A stretch of DNA of 64,000 nt from Modicisalibacter radicis (lineage in GTDB: Bacteria > Pseudomonadota > Gammaproteobacteria > Pseudomonadales > Halomonadaceae). A model generated the notes under the pieces. The model was given only the letters and a program-made list of their open reading frames with translations. It made no database searches and had not been told where the DNA came from. The position numbers and the translations under genes were made by a program. Below, piece by piece: positions 53,745-62,921 of the stretch; the stretch's first letter is position 1; the number at the start of each line of letters is the position of its first letter. The stretch spans positions 62,001 through 126,000 of the forward strand of contig NZ_CAAHFN010000109.1 of assembly GCF_900961225.1 (NCBI RefSeq), read 5' to 3'.

Positions 53745-55007
53745 ATGACCATTATCATGAGCCTGGTCGGGATGGCGGTGCTGATCCTGATCGCGCTGCT
53801 GTTTTCCAGCAACCGGCGCGCCATCCGCCTGCGTACCGTGGGTGGCGCCTTCGTCATCCAGGCGTGCATCGGCGCTTTCGTGCTCTACGTGCCGTTTGGC
53901 CAGGCCGTACTCAAGACCATCTCCGACGCCGTCAGCCAGGTCGTGCAATACGCCGACGACGGCATCACCTTTCTGTTCGGCAGCCTCGCCGACCCCGGCA
54001 GCGGCGTGGGCTTCATCTTCGCCATCAAGGTGCTGCCGGTGATCATCTTCTTCTCGTCGCTGATCGCGGTGCTCTATTACCTGGGCATCATGCAGTGGGT
54101 GATCCGCATCCTGGGTGGCGCGCTGCAGAAGGTCCTGGGCACCTCGCGGACCGAGTCGATGTCGGCCACCGCCAACATCTTCGTCGGCCAGACCGAGGCG
54201 CCGCTGGTGGTGCGTCCGTTCATCGCCAACATGACCCGTTCCGAACTGTTCGCGGTGATGTGCGGCGGGCTGGCCTCGGTGGCCGGCTCGGTGCTCGGCG
54301 GCTATGCCGCGCTGGGCATTCCCATGGAGTACCTGGTCGCGGCGTCGTTCATGGCGGCACCGGGCGGTTTGCTGTTCGCCAAGCTGATCATGCCCGAAAC
54401 CGAAAAGCCCAACGACGACGCCCACCAGGTCGAGCAGATCGAGGCCGAGGAGAAACCCTCCAACGTGCTCGACGCCGCGGCCGGCGGGGCCTCCTCGGGG
54501 CTGCTGCTGGCCGCCAACGTCGGCGCCATGCTGCTCGCCTTCATCGCGCTGATCGCGCTGATCAACGGCATGCTCGGCGGCGTCGGCGGCTGGTTCGGCA
54601 TGGACAGCCTGAGCCTGGAGATGATCCTCGGCTGGCTGTTCTCGCCGCTGGCCTTCCTGCTCGGGATCCCCTGGAACGAGGCCATCGTCGCCGGCTCGTT
54701 CATCGGCCAGAAGCTGGTGGTCAACGAGTTCGTCGCCTTCATCAATCTGGCCCCCTATATCGAGGGCGAGCAGATGGTGGCGTCCACCGGCCAGATGATG
54801 AGCGAACACACCCAGGCGGTGCTCTCCTTTGCGCTGTGCGGTTTCGCCAATTTGTCGTCGATCGCCATCCTGCTCGGCGGTCTGGGCAGCATGGCGCCCA
54901 GCCGTCGCCACGAAATCGCCAGCTTCGGCCTCAAGGCGGTGCTCGCCGGCACGTTGTCCAACCTGATGTCCGCGGTGATCGCCGGGCTGTTCATCAGCCT
55001 GGCCTGA
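53745..55007 (+). CDS. nupC: Concentrative nucleoside transporter NupC
   Basis: The 420-residue inner-membrane symporter imports nucleosides with protons or sodium. About ten membrane segments; NIFVGQTEAPLVVRPFI near 145 and GSFIGQKLVVNEFVAF near 320 are signature CNT substrate-site regions. ALCGFANLSSIAILLGGLG is the second conserved block. It follows tsx and precedes deoC, so the whole set should be cotranscribed. Confidence 0.94.
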   Translation: MTIIMSLVGMAVLILIALLFSSNRRAIRLRTVGGAFVIQACIGAFVLYVPFGQAVLKTISDAVSQVVQYADDGITFLFGSLADPGSGVGFIFAIKVLPVIIFFSSLIAVLYYLGIMQWVIRILGGALQKVLGTSRTESMSATANIFVGQTEAPLVVRPFIANMTRSELFAVMCGGLASVAGSVLGGYAALGIPMEYLVAASFMAAPGGLLFAKLIMPETEKPNDDAHQVEQIEAEEKPSNVLDAAAGGASSGLLLAANVGAMLLAFIALIALINGMLGGVGGWFGMDSLSLEMILGWLFSPLAFLLGIPWNEAIVAGSFIGQKLVVNEFVAFINLAPYIEGEQMVASTGQMMSEHTQAVLSFALCGFANLSSIAILLGGLGSMAPSRRHEIASFGLKAVLAGTLSNLMSAVIAGLFISLA

Positions 55008-55024
55008 AGCACCTGTCGCCCCGG

Positions 55025-55066
55025 GCCGGCGAATCGAGCGTCGCACGCGGCGCTCGATTCGCCGGC
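55025..55066 (+). repeat. Strong intercistronic hairpin between nupC and deoC
   Basis: GCCGGCGAATCGAGCG (55025-55040) and CGCTCGATTCGCCGGC (55051-55066) form a perfect 16-bp stem with a 10-base loop. There is no T-run. It could stabilise the 3' end of nupC mRNA or partly terminate, giving different levels of transporter and enzymes. Confidence 0.6.
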
Positions 55067-55111
55067 GCTCCCAGCACGCTCTCTCTACAACGGTACAACG
55101 GTGACCTAACG

Positions 55112-55891
55112 ATGACAGCACGCCAAGACGTTGCCCGTCGGGCCCTCGCCCTGATGGACCTGACCAGCCTCAACGACGACGACGACGAGGCGCGGATCAG
55201 CGCACTGTGTCGCCAGGCGGACACCCCCGCCGGCCACCCGGCCGCGGTCTGCATCTACCCACGCTTCATCGCCACCGCCCGCGAGGCGCTCGGCGCTGCC
55301 GGGCTGGCCGGACGGGTCGGCATCGCCACGGTAACCAACTTCCCCCACGGCGCGGCCGATGTCGCCGCCGCCGAGGCCGAAACCCGCCAGGCGATCGCCG
55401 ACGGCGCCGATGAAGTCGACGTGGTGTTCCCCTACCGCGCGCTGATGGCCGGCGACGAGGAGATCGGCCGAGCGCTGGTCGAGGCCTGCAAGGCGGCCTG
55501 CGGCGAGCGCTGCCTGAAGGTGATCATCGAAAGCGGCGAACTCGCCGATGCCGAGCTGATCCGTCGGGCAAGCGAGATCGCCATCGCGGCCGGCGCCGAC
55601 TTCATCAAGACCTCGACCGGCAAGGTCGCGGTCAACGCCACCCTCGAGGCCGCCGAGCTCATGCTCACCGTAATCCGCGACAGCGGCCGCGAGGTCGGCT
55701 TCAAGGCCGCCGGCGGGGTGCGCAGCGCCGACGACGCCGCACAGTACCTTGACCTGGCGGCGCGACTGATGGGCGAGGCCTGGATCAGCCCCGCGCATTT
55801 CCGTTTCGGTGCCTCGAGCCTGCTCGGCAGCCTGCTCGACACGCTCGATATCGCCCAGCCCGGCGACGGGACACCATCGGGAGGCTACTGA
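55112..55891 (+). CDS. deoC: Deoxyribose-phosphate aldolase
   Basis: The 259-residue class I aldolase splits deoxyribose 5-phosphate to acetaldehyde and glyceraldehyde 3-phosphate. CLKVIIESGEL, the Schiff-base Lys in DFIKTSTGKVAVNAT near 167 and GFKAAGGVRS near 201 match E. coli DeoC closely, including length. The ORF is open far upstream, but the ATG at 55112 gives family length. Its stop overlaps the deoA start by one base. Confidence 0.95.
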   Translation: MTARQDVARRALALMDLTSLNDDDDEARISALCRQADTPAGHPAAVCIYPRFIATAREALGAAGLAGRVGIATVTNFPHGAADVAAAEAETRQAIADGADEVDVVFPYRALMAGDEEIGRALVEACKAACGERCLKVIIESGELADAELIRRASEIAIAAGADFIKTSTGKVAVNATLEAAELMLTVIRDSGREVGFKAAGGVRSADDAAQYLDLAARLMGEAWISPAHFRFGASSLLGSLLDTLDIAQPGDGTPSGGY

Positions 55892-57240
55892 TGCTCGCTT
55901 CGGAGATCATCCGCGCCAAGCGCGACGGCAAGGCACTCGAGGCTCGAGAGATCCGCCGGTTCGTCGACGGCATCGCCGATGGCAGCGTGGGCGACGAGCA
56001 GATCGGCGCCTTCGCCATGGCGGTGTTCCTCAACGACATGAACGACGCCGAACGCATCGCCCTGACCGAGGCGATACGCGACTCGGGCGAGGTGCTGGAC
56101 TGGCGCGACATGGACCTGCCCGGCCCGGTGATCGACAAGCACTCCACCGGCGGCGTCGGCGACGTGGTGTCGCTGATCCTCGGCCCCTGGGTCGCCGCCT
56201 GCGGCGGGCACGTGCCGATGGTATCGGGGCGCGGGCTGGGCCACACCGGGGGCACGCTGGACAAGCTCGAGTCGATTCCCGGCTACGACATCGCTCCCTC
56301 CAGCGCCCGATTCCGGCGGCTGGTCAAGGAGGTCGGCGTGGCGATCATCGGCCAGACCGGCGATCTGGCACCCGCCGACAAGCGCTTCTATGCGGTACGC
56401 GACGTCACCGCCACGGTCGAGTCGATCCCGCTGATCGTCGCCTCGATACTCGGCAAGAAGCTCGCCTGCGGGCTCGATGCGCTGGTGATGGACGTCAAGA
56501 CCGGCGGCGGTGCCTTTATGCCCACTCATGCCGCCTCCCAGGAGCTGGCAGTGGCCATCGCCACCATCGCCACCGGTGCCGGCACCCCGACCACCGCGCT
56601 GATCACCGACATGGACCAGGTGCTGGCGGGCAGCGCCGGCAACGCCGTCGAGGTCGCCGAGGCGATCGCCGTGCTGCGTGGCGAGCAGCGTGACGGCCGC
56701 TTGTACCGCGTGACCCGCGCGCTGGCCACCGAGATGCTCAAGGCCGGCGGGCTGGCCGGCGACGACGCCGAGGCGGCCGCGCGACTCGACAGCGCGCTCG
56801 CCTCGGGGGCCGCCGCCGAGCGCTTCGCGGGGATGGTCGCCGGGCTCGGCGGCCCGGCGGACATCGTCGAGCGCAGCGACCACTACCTGCCCAGGGCACC
56901 GATCGTGCGCCCGGTCTACGCTGGCGATAGTGGCCAGCTCGCCGCCATGGACACCCGCGCGCTGGGCATGGCGGTGGTCGAACTCGGCGGAGGTCGCCGC
57001 CAGGCCGGCGCGGCGATCGACCACGCCGTGGGACTGAGCGATATCGCCGCGCTCGGCGAACGTGTCGACGCCGAGCGCCCCCTGGCCTTCGTCCACGCGC
57101 GCAGCGAGGCCGACGTCGAACGCGCCGCGGCCAGCCTGCGCGCGGCCATGCAGCTCGGCGAGGCGCCCCCGCCGCGCCCGCTGGTCCACGCCATCGTCGG
57201 TCCCGACGGTCGCGTCACCGAACCCGGAGGTCAGTCATGA
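55891..57240 (+). CDS. deoA: Thymidine phosphorylase
   Basis: The 449-residue enzyme cleaves thymidine and deoxyuridine with phosphate. DKHSTGGVGDVVSL near 83, SGRGLGHTGGTLDKLESIPGY and DVKTGGGAFM are phosphorylase signatures. Length is close to the usual 440. TGATG overlap with deoC and ATGA overlap with deoB make it translationally coupled on both sides. Confidence 0.96.
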   Translation: MLASEIIRAKRDGKALEAREIRRFVDGIADGSVGDEQIGAFAMAVFLNDMNDAERIALTEAIRDSGEVLDWRDMDLPGPVIDKHSTGGVGDVVSLILGPWVAACGGHVPMVSGRGLGHTGGTLDKLESIPGYDIAPSSARFRRLVKEVGVAIIGQTGDLAPADKRFYAVRDVTATVESIPLIVASILGKKLACGLDALVMDVKTGGGAFMPTHAASQELAVAIATIATGAGTPTTALITDMDQVLAGSAGNAVEVAEAIAVLRGEQRDGRLYRVTRALATEMLKAGGLAGDDAEAAARLDSALASGAAAERFAGMVAGLGGPADIVERSDHYLPRAPIVRPVYAGDSGQLAAMDTRALGMAVVELGGGRRQAGAAIDHAVGLSDIAALGERVDAERPLAFVHARSEADVERAAASLRAAMQLGEAPPPRPLVHAIVGPDGRVTEPGGQS

Positions 57241-58460
57241 AACGCGCCATCGTGCTGGTACTCGATTCCTTCGGCATCGGCAACGCACCGGATGCCGGCG
57301 ATTACGGCGATGCCGGCGCGGACACCCTCGGCCACATCGCCCGCCATCGGCTCGAGGCCGGTCGTCCGCTCCAGCTGCCCAACCTGGCGAGGCTGGGTCT
57401 CTACCATGCCCATCGCCTGAGCACCGGCGACTGGGCGGCGGGCGTCGACGTTCCCGAAACCGTCGAAGGTGCCTGGGCCTGCGCCCGCGAGATCTCCTCG
57501 GGCAAGGACACGCCCTCCGGCCACTGGGAGATCGCCGGGGTGCCGGCGCTGTTCGAGTGGGGCTATTTCCAGAAGCGCGAGAACAGCTTCCCGCCCGAAC
57601 TGCTGGAATCACTGATCGAGCGCGCCGAGCTGCCCGGTGTGCTCGGCAACTGCCACGCCTCCGGCGTACCGGTGCTCGAGGCGCTGGGCGAGGAGCACAT
57701 CGCAAGCCACAAGCCGATCGTCTACACCTCGGCGGACTCGGTGTTCCAGATCGCCGCCCACGAGACCCACTTCGGCCTGGAGCGGCTGTACCGACTCTGC
57801 GAGATCGCCCGCGAGCTGCTGATGCCCTACAACATCGGCCGCGTCATCGCCCGCCCCTTCGTCGGCGAGACGCCGGACACCTTCGAGCGCACCGGCAACC
57901 GCCGCGACTATGCCATCGAGCCACCGACGCCGACCGTACTGCAGAAGCTGCACGACGACGGCGGCACGGTACTCGGCGTCGGCAAGATCGGCGATATCTA
58001 CGCCCACTGCGGGGTCACCAAGGTGATCAAGGCACACGGCCACGAGGCACTGTTCGACGCCACGCTCAGCGCCATCGACGAGGCCATCAACCGGACGCTG
58101 GTGATGACCAACTTCGTCGACTTCGACACACTCTACGGTCACCGTCGCGATCCCGAGGGCTACGCCGGCGCGCTGGAGGCCTTCGACCGCCGCGTGCCGG
58201 AGATCATCGACCGGCTCGAGCCCGGCGACCTGCTGGTTTTCACCGCCGATCACGGCAACGACCCGACCTGGCGCGGCACCGACCACACCCGCGAACAGGT
58301 GCCGGTGCTGATCGCCGGCGACGTCATCGCCTCCGGCGGCCACGGCCGCCGCGACACCTTCGCCGATATCGGCCAGACCCTGGCCGCACATTTCGGCCTT
58401 TCGCCGATGGAACATGGGCGATCGCTGCTGAAAGAGAACCCCACGAACGGAGACGAATGA
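57237..58460 (+). CDS. deoB: Phosphopentomutase
   Basis: The 407-residue enzyme moves phosphate between C1 and C5 of (deoxy)ribose, feeding DeoC. DSFGIGNAPDAGDYGDAGADTLGHI binds metals at the N-terminus; TADHGNDPTWRGTDHTREQVP near 335 holds the other metal ligands. Length equals E. coli DeoB. ATGA overlap with deoA; 1 base before deoD. Confidence 0.96.
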   Translation: MKRAIVLVLDSFGIGNAPDAGDYGDAGADTLGHIARHRLEAGRPLQLPNLARLGLYHAHRLSTGDWAAGVDVPETVEGAWACAREISSGKDTPSGHWEIAGVPALFEWGYFQKRENSFPPELLESLIERAELPGVLGNCHASGVPVLEALGEEHIASHKPIVYTSADSVFQIAAHETHFGLERLYRLCEIARELLMPYNIGRVIARPFVGETPDTFERTGNRRDYAIEPPTPTVLQKLHDDGGTVLGVGKIGDIYAHCGVTKVIKAHGHEALFDATLSAIDEAINRTLVMTNFVDFDTLYGHRRDPEGYAGALEAFDRRVPEIIDRLEPGDLLVFTADHGNDPTWRGTDHTREQVPVLIAGDVIASGGHGRRDTFADIGQTLAAHFGLSPMEHGRSLLKENPTNGDE

Positions 58461-58461
58461 G

Positions 58462-59193
58462 ATGGCCACGCCGCATATCGAAGCCCGGCCGGGCGACTTC
58501 GCCGACACCGTACTGATGCCCGGCGACCCGCTGCGCGCCCAGTTCATCGCCGAGACGTTTCTCGAGGAGATCGAGTGCGTCAATCGCGTGCGCAACATGC
58601 TCGGCTTCACCGGCACCTATCGGGGCCGTCGAATATCCGTGATGGGCAGCGGCATGGGCATACCGTCGCTCTCCATCTACGCCAAGGAGCTGATCACCGA
58701 GTACGGCGTCGAGCGCCTGGTGCGGGTCGGTTCCTGCGGCGCGGTGCGCGACGACGTCGCGGTCGGCGATATCGTCGTCGGCATGGGCGCCTGCACGGAT
58801 TCCGGGGTCAACCGTTCCCGCTTCAATGGGCACGATTTTGCCGCCATCGCCGATTTCGACCTGACCCGCCATGCCTTCGATGCCGCCCGCGAACGCGGCA
58901 CGCAGGTCAAGGTGGGCAACCTGTTCTCGGCGGACCTGTTCTACACGCCCGACGTCGAGTTCTTCCAGACCCTGAAGCGTCACGGCATCCTCGGCGTCGA
59001 GATGGAGGCCGCCGGTCTCTACGGCGTTGCCGCCGAATTCGGCGCCCGCGCCCTGACCGTGTGCACGGTCTCCGATCATATCCTCGAGGGCGAAGCGCTC
59101 GATGCGGTGACTCGCCAGACCGGCTTTGCCGAGATGATGGCGGTCACCCTGGAGGGGCTCTCGAGGGATGACCGGGCGAGGCCGACGTCATGA
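58462..59193 (+). CDS. deoD: Purine nucleoside phosphorylase, DeoD type
   Basis: The 243-residue hexameric-type phosphorylase acts on purine (deoxy)nucleosides. MPGDPLRAQFIAETFLE at 19-35, GSGMGIPSLSIYAKEL and VGSCGA, and the late VEMEAAGLYGVA are signature blocks. The catalytic Asp appears in TVSDHILEGE. The stop overlaps cdd by 4 bases. Confidence 0.95.
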   Translation: MATPHIEARPGDFADTVLMPGDPLRAQFIAETFLEEIECVNRVRNMLGFTGTYRGRRISVMGSGMGIPSLSIYAKELITEYGVERLVRVGSCGAVRDDVAVGDIVVGMGACTDSGVNRSRFNGHDFAAIADFDLTRHAFDAARERGTQVKVGNLFSADLFYTPDVEFFQTLKRHGILGVEMEAAGLYGVAAEFGARALTVCTVSDHILEGEALDAVTRQTGFAEMMAVTLEGLSRDDRARPTS

Positions 59194-59612
59194 GCGGCAT
59201 CGACCCGAGCATCGTCGAGCGTCTGCTGGCGGTGCGCGACCAGGCCTACGCGCCCTACTCGGCGCATCCGGTGGGCGCGCTGATCGAGACCGCCTCCGGC
59301 CAGCGCTACGCCGGCTGCAACGTCGAGATCGCCAACTACAAGGGGCTGTGCGCCGAGGCCGGGGCGATCGCCGCGATGGTCGCCAACGGCGAGCGGCGCA
59401 TCGACACGCTCTACGTGATCGGCCCCGCCGGGCATCTGTGCACGCCCTGCGGCGACTGCCGGCAACGGATCCGCGAATTCGCCTCGCCGACGACGCGCAT
59501 CCACGTCCTCGACGGCCGGGGTCAATGGCTGAAGAGCTACTCCATGGACGCGTTGCTGCCGGACTCGTTCGGCCCCGAGAACATCGGCAAGCCCTCGCCG
59601 ATGCACGACTGA
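59190..59612 (+). CDS. cdd: Cytidine deaminase
   Basis: The 140-residue zinc enzyme converts cytidine and deoxycytidine to uridine forms. CAEAGAI (Cys and Glu) and PCGDCRQ (two Cys) match the small tetrameric type. NVEIANYKGL is the substrate region. Last gene of the deo operon, with GTCATGA overlap to deoD. Confidence 0.94.
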   Translation: MSGIDPSIVERLLAVRDQAYAPYSAHPVGALIETASGQRYAGCNVEIANYKGLCAEAGAIAAMVANGERRIDTLYVIGPAGHLCTPCGDCRQRIREFASPTTRIHVLDGRGQWLKSYSMDALLPDSFGPENIGKPSPMHD

Positions 59613-59750
59613 ACGGGTCCCGCCTCGCTCGAACGGCGCTGCGTGAGACCATCGGCGCAGTGCCGCCCCATCCATCCAACGCACCACTTGGGTATACTCG
59701 GCCTTCCGTCAGTCGCTCGCTCAATTCCCGCACCCCGTACGGAGTCGTCG

Positions 59751-60650
59751 ATGGTCTCAGCGCGTTTCTCGCCGTTCGAGTTGCTGCTCCTCAAGAGCCG
59801 CAACCAGACGGATACCGCGGCCCTGCTGCTGCTGGCCTGGGTGATGGTCAGCAAGGGCAACGTGCTGCCCGAGGACCAGCAGTACCTGGAGACCCTGGCC
59901 GACGGCTTTCGCCACGGTCACGCCCTGACGCCGCTGATCGAGATCGCCGCCGGCCAGGACATGGCCGCCGTCCAACTGGCCGCCGAGGTGCTGCAGAAGG
60001 ACTGGTGGAGCGAGCAGTCGTTCCCGTTCCTGCGCCAGGCCATCGGCCTGGCCACCAGCAACGGCCAGCTGGCCGCCAGCAACAACCATATCCTGCGCTT
60101 TCTCGCCGATCTGCTGGGTGTCGCGCCGGCAGCCTTCAGGGAGCTTTTTCAGGAGGTCGCCGGCCGGCCGCTGGAAAGCCCCGAGGATCCCAGCCGCGCC
60201 GACTACTGGCAGGCACGCGAACACGCCCGTCAGCAGCAGTCGCAACGCGACCACGAGCGAGAGCGGGAACGGGAACGGCAGTCGCGCCAGCGTCATGAGG
60301 AGGAGCGCCAGCGTCGCGATCACGAAGAACGGCAACGCCGGGAGCGCGAAGAGCATGCCTACCAGCGCCACTCGTACCGCCAGGGCGCCGGCGCCGAGGA
60401 TCGCCACGAGCGCCGCCGCGACGAGCGACCGCCCCCCGGCGATCGTTCGCTGCGCGCACTGCATGTGCTGGGGCTCGACGCCCGGGCCACTCGCAGCGAT
60501 ATCAAGAAGGCCTATCGGCGGCTCGCCCAGATCCATCACCCGGATCGCTTCTACAGCCACGGCGAGCGGCGCATGGCGACCGCCTCGCAACGCTTCCAGC
60601 GAATCAAGAACGCCTATGAGTATTTGATGCAAGATGCGCGATCTGTATAA
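59751..60650 (+). CDS. DjlA-like J-domain protein
   Basis: The 299-residue protein has an N-terminal TerB/DjlA-like helical region (residues about 5-130, LLLKSRNQTDTAALLLLAWVMVSKG), a very charged Arg/Glu/His-rich coiled stretch (about 155-230), and a C-terminal J domain with HPD (AQIHHPDRFYS near 267). J proteins stimulate DnaK. Unlike DjlA, no obvious N-terminal membrane anchor is seen. A TATACT at 59692-59697 is a likely -10 box. It overlaps the next gene by 17 bases. Confidence 0.85.
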   Translation: MVSARFSPFELLLLKSRNQTDTAALLLLAWVMVSKGNVLPEDQQYLETLADGFRHGHALTPLIEIAAGQDMAAVQLAAEVLQKDWWSEQSFPFLRQAIGLATSNGQLAASNNHILRFLADLLGVAPAAFRELFQEVAGRPLESPEDPSRADYWQAREHARQQQSQRDHERERERERQSRQRHEEERQRRDHEERQRREREEHAYQRHSYRQGAGAEDRHERRRDERPPPGDRSLRALHVLGLDARATRSDIKKAYRRLAQIHHPDRFYSHGERRMATASQRFQRIKNAYEYLMQDARSV

Positions 60651-61056
60651 ACGCCTGGGGGTCGAGCCGAGCGCCGACGACACCGCGATCGGCGCGGCCA
60701 TCGACGCCTGCGACAACAGCGCCCTCAAGGCCGACGCCGCCGCGGTGCTCAGCGTCGGTGCCCGGCGCGAGGCCTACGATGGCCTCCACGGCATGCTCAG
60801 CGAACTGGGCCGGCTGCGTGCACGGCTGGGGCTGACCCACGGCGCGCACTGGCAGGGCGACGTGGCCAACGACTTCTCGCTGGCCCCCGATCTCGCCCAG
60901 TCGCGTCACGACCAGCTGGTCGCCAAGCTCGACGCCGCAGTGGCCGCACAGTCGACGCTGGGACGCTGGCGGCGCCGGATGCCGTGGTGGCTGGCCGGCG
61001 TGGCGACGCTGGGGGGCGCCGCCTTGGCGCTGGGCTGGTGGTTGAGCGGCCTCTAG
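60634..61056 (+). CDS. Small membrane protein with degenerate J-like domain
   Basis: The 140-residue protein starts MRDLYKRLGVEPSADDTAIG, like a J domain, but HPD is missing and the expected second helix is ACDNSALKADAAAVLSVGARREAYDGL. A single membrane segment lies near the C-terminus (about 118-138, WWLAGVATLGGAALALGWWL). It overlaps the DjlA-like gene. It may hold or modulate that J protein at the membrane; this is inference. Confidence 0.75.
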   Translation: MRDLYKRLGVEPSADDTAIGAAIDACDNSALKADAAAVLSVGARREAYDGLHGMLSELGRLRARLGLTHGAHWQGDVANDFSLAPDLAQSRHDQLVAKLDAAVAAQSTLGRWRRRMPWWLAGVATLGGAALALGWWLSGL

Positions 61057-61203
61057 TATCGCAGGCAACCGGAACGGTCGATCGCCCAGTCGGGGCGTTG
61101 CTCCCTGCTGCCCGTTAGTCGTTGCCCTTTGCCCTTCCCCTTCTTTTCGCGCTTCCTTCTACCCTGGCCCGCCTTGGCGCCACGCGTCCATCCAGGCCGT
61201 GTC

Positions 61204-61229
61204 GCTGGCCGCGACTCTTCGCGGCCAGC
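61204..61229. repeat. 10-bp inverted repeat in the spacer before the BCCT gene
   Basis: GCTGGCCGCG-ACTCTT-CGCGGCCAGC is a perfect 10-bp stem with a 6-base loop. A smaller repeat, CATGCG/CGCATG, follows at about 61230. The spacer from 61057 to 61352 holds no gene. It may end the J-protein transcript. Confidence 0.5.
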
Positions 61230-61352
61230 CATGCGCTGCACGCATGACCTCATTCCCAGTTTGCGTTTGGGAGCCCCCATGACGGGAGGGTTAGAGTAGT
61301 TCGTCATGCCAGCGGCGCATGAGCCGCACGATAACGACAACGGGAGACGGGT

Positions 61353-62921
61353 ATGCAGACTTCGCTACGGCCACTGGTATTCTGGCCGACCTTTCTGATA
61401 TTGCTGGTCGCGGTTATTGCCAGCTATGTCGACCTCGACGCCTTCCTGGCCACCGCCAGCGCGCTAAACGACGCGGTCCTGACCAACTTCTCGTGGCTGT
61501 TCAGCCTGGGCAGCCTCTATCTGCTGATCATGGCGGTGATCGTCTATTTCTCTCCGCTCGGTCGTATCCGCATCGGCGGCCGGGAGGCCACCCCGCTGCT
61601 CTCCCGCTTGCGCTGGTTCTCGATCACGCTGTGCACCACGCTGGCCGTGGGCGTGCTGTTCTGGACCACCGCCGAGCCGCTCTACCACTACATGGGCCCG
61701 CCCGCTTCCAGCGGCCTGGAGGCCGGTTCGAGCGATGCCATGCTGTTCGCGATGTCGACCATGTTCCTGCACTGGTCGTTCACGCCCTACGCCATCTACG
61801 CCGTACCGGCGCTGATCTTTGCGCTCGCCTTCTACAACCTGCGCCTGCGCTTTTCGATCTCGAGCATGCTGGAGCCGATCTTCGGCCCCGCGATCAAGCG
61901 CTTCGGCGGGCTGATCGATGCCATCTCGCTCTATGCGCTGGTCGCCGGCATGGCGTCTTCGCTGGGCACCGGCGCGCTGACCCTGGCCGGCGGCGCGGGC
62001 CAGTATCTCGGCGGCGAAACCAGCCCGCTGCGGCTCGGCGTGATCATCGCCCTGATCGTGGTGACCTTCGTGCTGTCCGCCGCCAGCGGTCTGCAGAAGG
62101 GGATCGCCCGGCTATCGTCGCTGAACGCCGTGCTGCTCGCGATTCTCGGCGTCTTCATGTTCATCGTCGGCCCGACGGTGTTCTGCCTGGCGCTGGGCGT
62201 CGAGTCGTTCGGCGTCTATCTCGACGGTTTCTTCACCAAGAGCCTGTTCACCGGCGCCGCCGCCGACGACCAGTGGCCGCAGTGGTGGTCGATCTTCTAC
62301 TGGGCGGTATGGTTCGCCTGGGCGCCGGTGGCGGCGCTGTTCCTGGGCAAGATCTCGCGGGGCTATACCGTGCGCGAGTTCCTGCGCGTCAACCTGCTCT
62401 ACCCGGCGCTGTTCGCCAGCGTGTGGATCCTGATCTTCTCCGGCACCGCGCTCTACTTCCAGTCGCATCTCGACACGGGCGGCGCCGATCTGTATGCCGT
62501 GCTCAACGATCGCGGCGTCGAGAACGTGCTCTACGAGCTGTTCCGCCAGTTGCCGTTCTCGCAGGTGTGGATTCCGCTGCTGCTGTTCATCGCCTACATC
62601 TCCTACGTCACCGCGGCGGATTCGCAGACCGACGCCATCGGCAATCTCTGCACCCGCGGCCTGACCGCCGACTCCGACCTCAATGCCGGCGTCCCGATGA
62701 AGGTGATCTGGGGCGTGATCGTCGGCGTGGTCTCCTGGGTCATGGTCAGCTTCGTGGGGATCGACGGCATCAAGATGCTCTCCAACCTGGGCGGGTTGCC
62801 CGCCATGCTGATCGTGCTGCTGGCCAGCGGTTCGCTGTGGGTCTGGCTCAAGCATCCAGGGCGGCTCGACACGGTGCCGACACGCAAGACCCCCTCACCC
62901 ACCGCCAAGGACGAGGCATGA
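61353..62921 (+). CDS. BCCT-family (betaine/choline/carnitine) transporter
   Basis: The 522-residue inner-membrane transporter has about 12 membrane segments and the BCCT signature WWSIFYWAVWFAWAPVAALFLGKISRGYTVREF near 310-342. LFWTTAEPLYHYMGPP near residue 105 fits the substrate region. Members import osmolytes or related quaternary amines. The exact substrate is unknown. The stop forms an ATGA overlap with the CocE-like hydrolase, an unusual partner. Confidence 0.92.
   Translation: MQTSLRPLVFWPTFLILLVAVIASYVDLDAFLATASALNDAVLTNFSWLFSLGSLYLLIMAVIVYFSPLGRIRIGGREATPLLSRLRWFSITLCTTLAVGVLFWTTAEPLYHYMGPPASSGLEAGSSDAMLFAMSTMFLHWSFTPYAIYAVPALIFALAFYNLRLRFSISSMLEPIFGPAIKRFGGLIDAISLYALVAGMASSLGTGALTLAGGAGQYLGGETSPLRLGVIIALIVVTFVLSAASGLQKGIARLSSLNAVLLAILGVFMFIVGPTVFCLALGVESFGVYLDGFFTKSLFTGAAADDQWPQWWSIFYWAVWFAWAPVAALFLGKISRGYTVREFLRVNLLYPALFASVWILIFSGTALYFQSHLDTGGADLYAVLNDRGVENVLYELFRQLPFSQVWIPLLLFIAYISYVTAADSQTDAIGNLCTRGLTADSDLNAGVPMKVIWGVIVGVVSWVMVSFVGIDGIKMLSNLGGLPAMLIVLLASGSLWVWLKHPGRLDTVPTRKTPSPTAKDEA

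Noticed and set aside
53864..55111. Long plus-strand frame across nupC joined to deoC
   Set aside because: Only the deoC part is real; the first 400 codons are nupC read in the wrong frame with Arg/Gly/Pro-rich shadow sequence.
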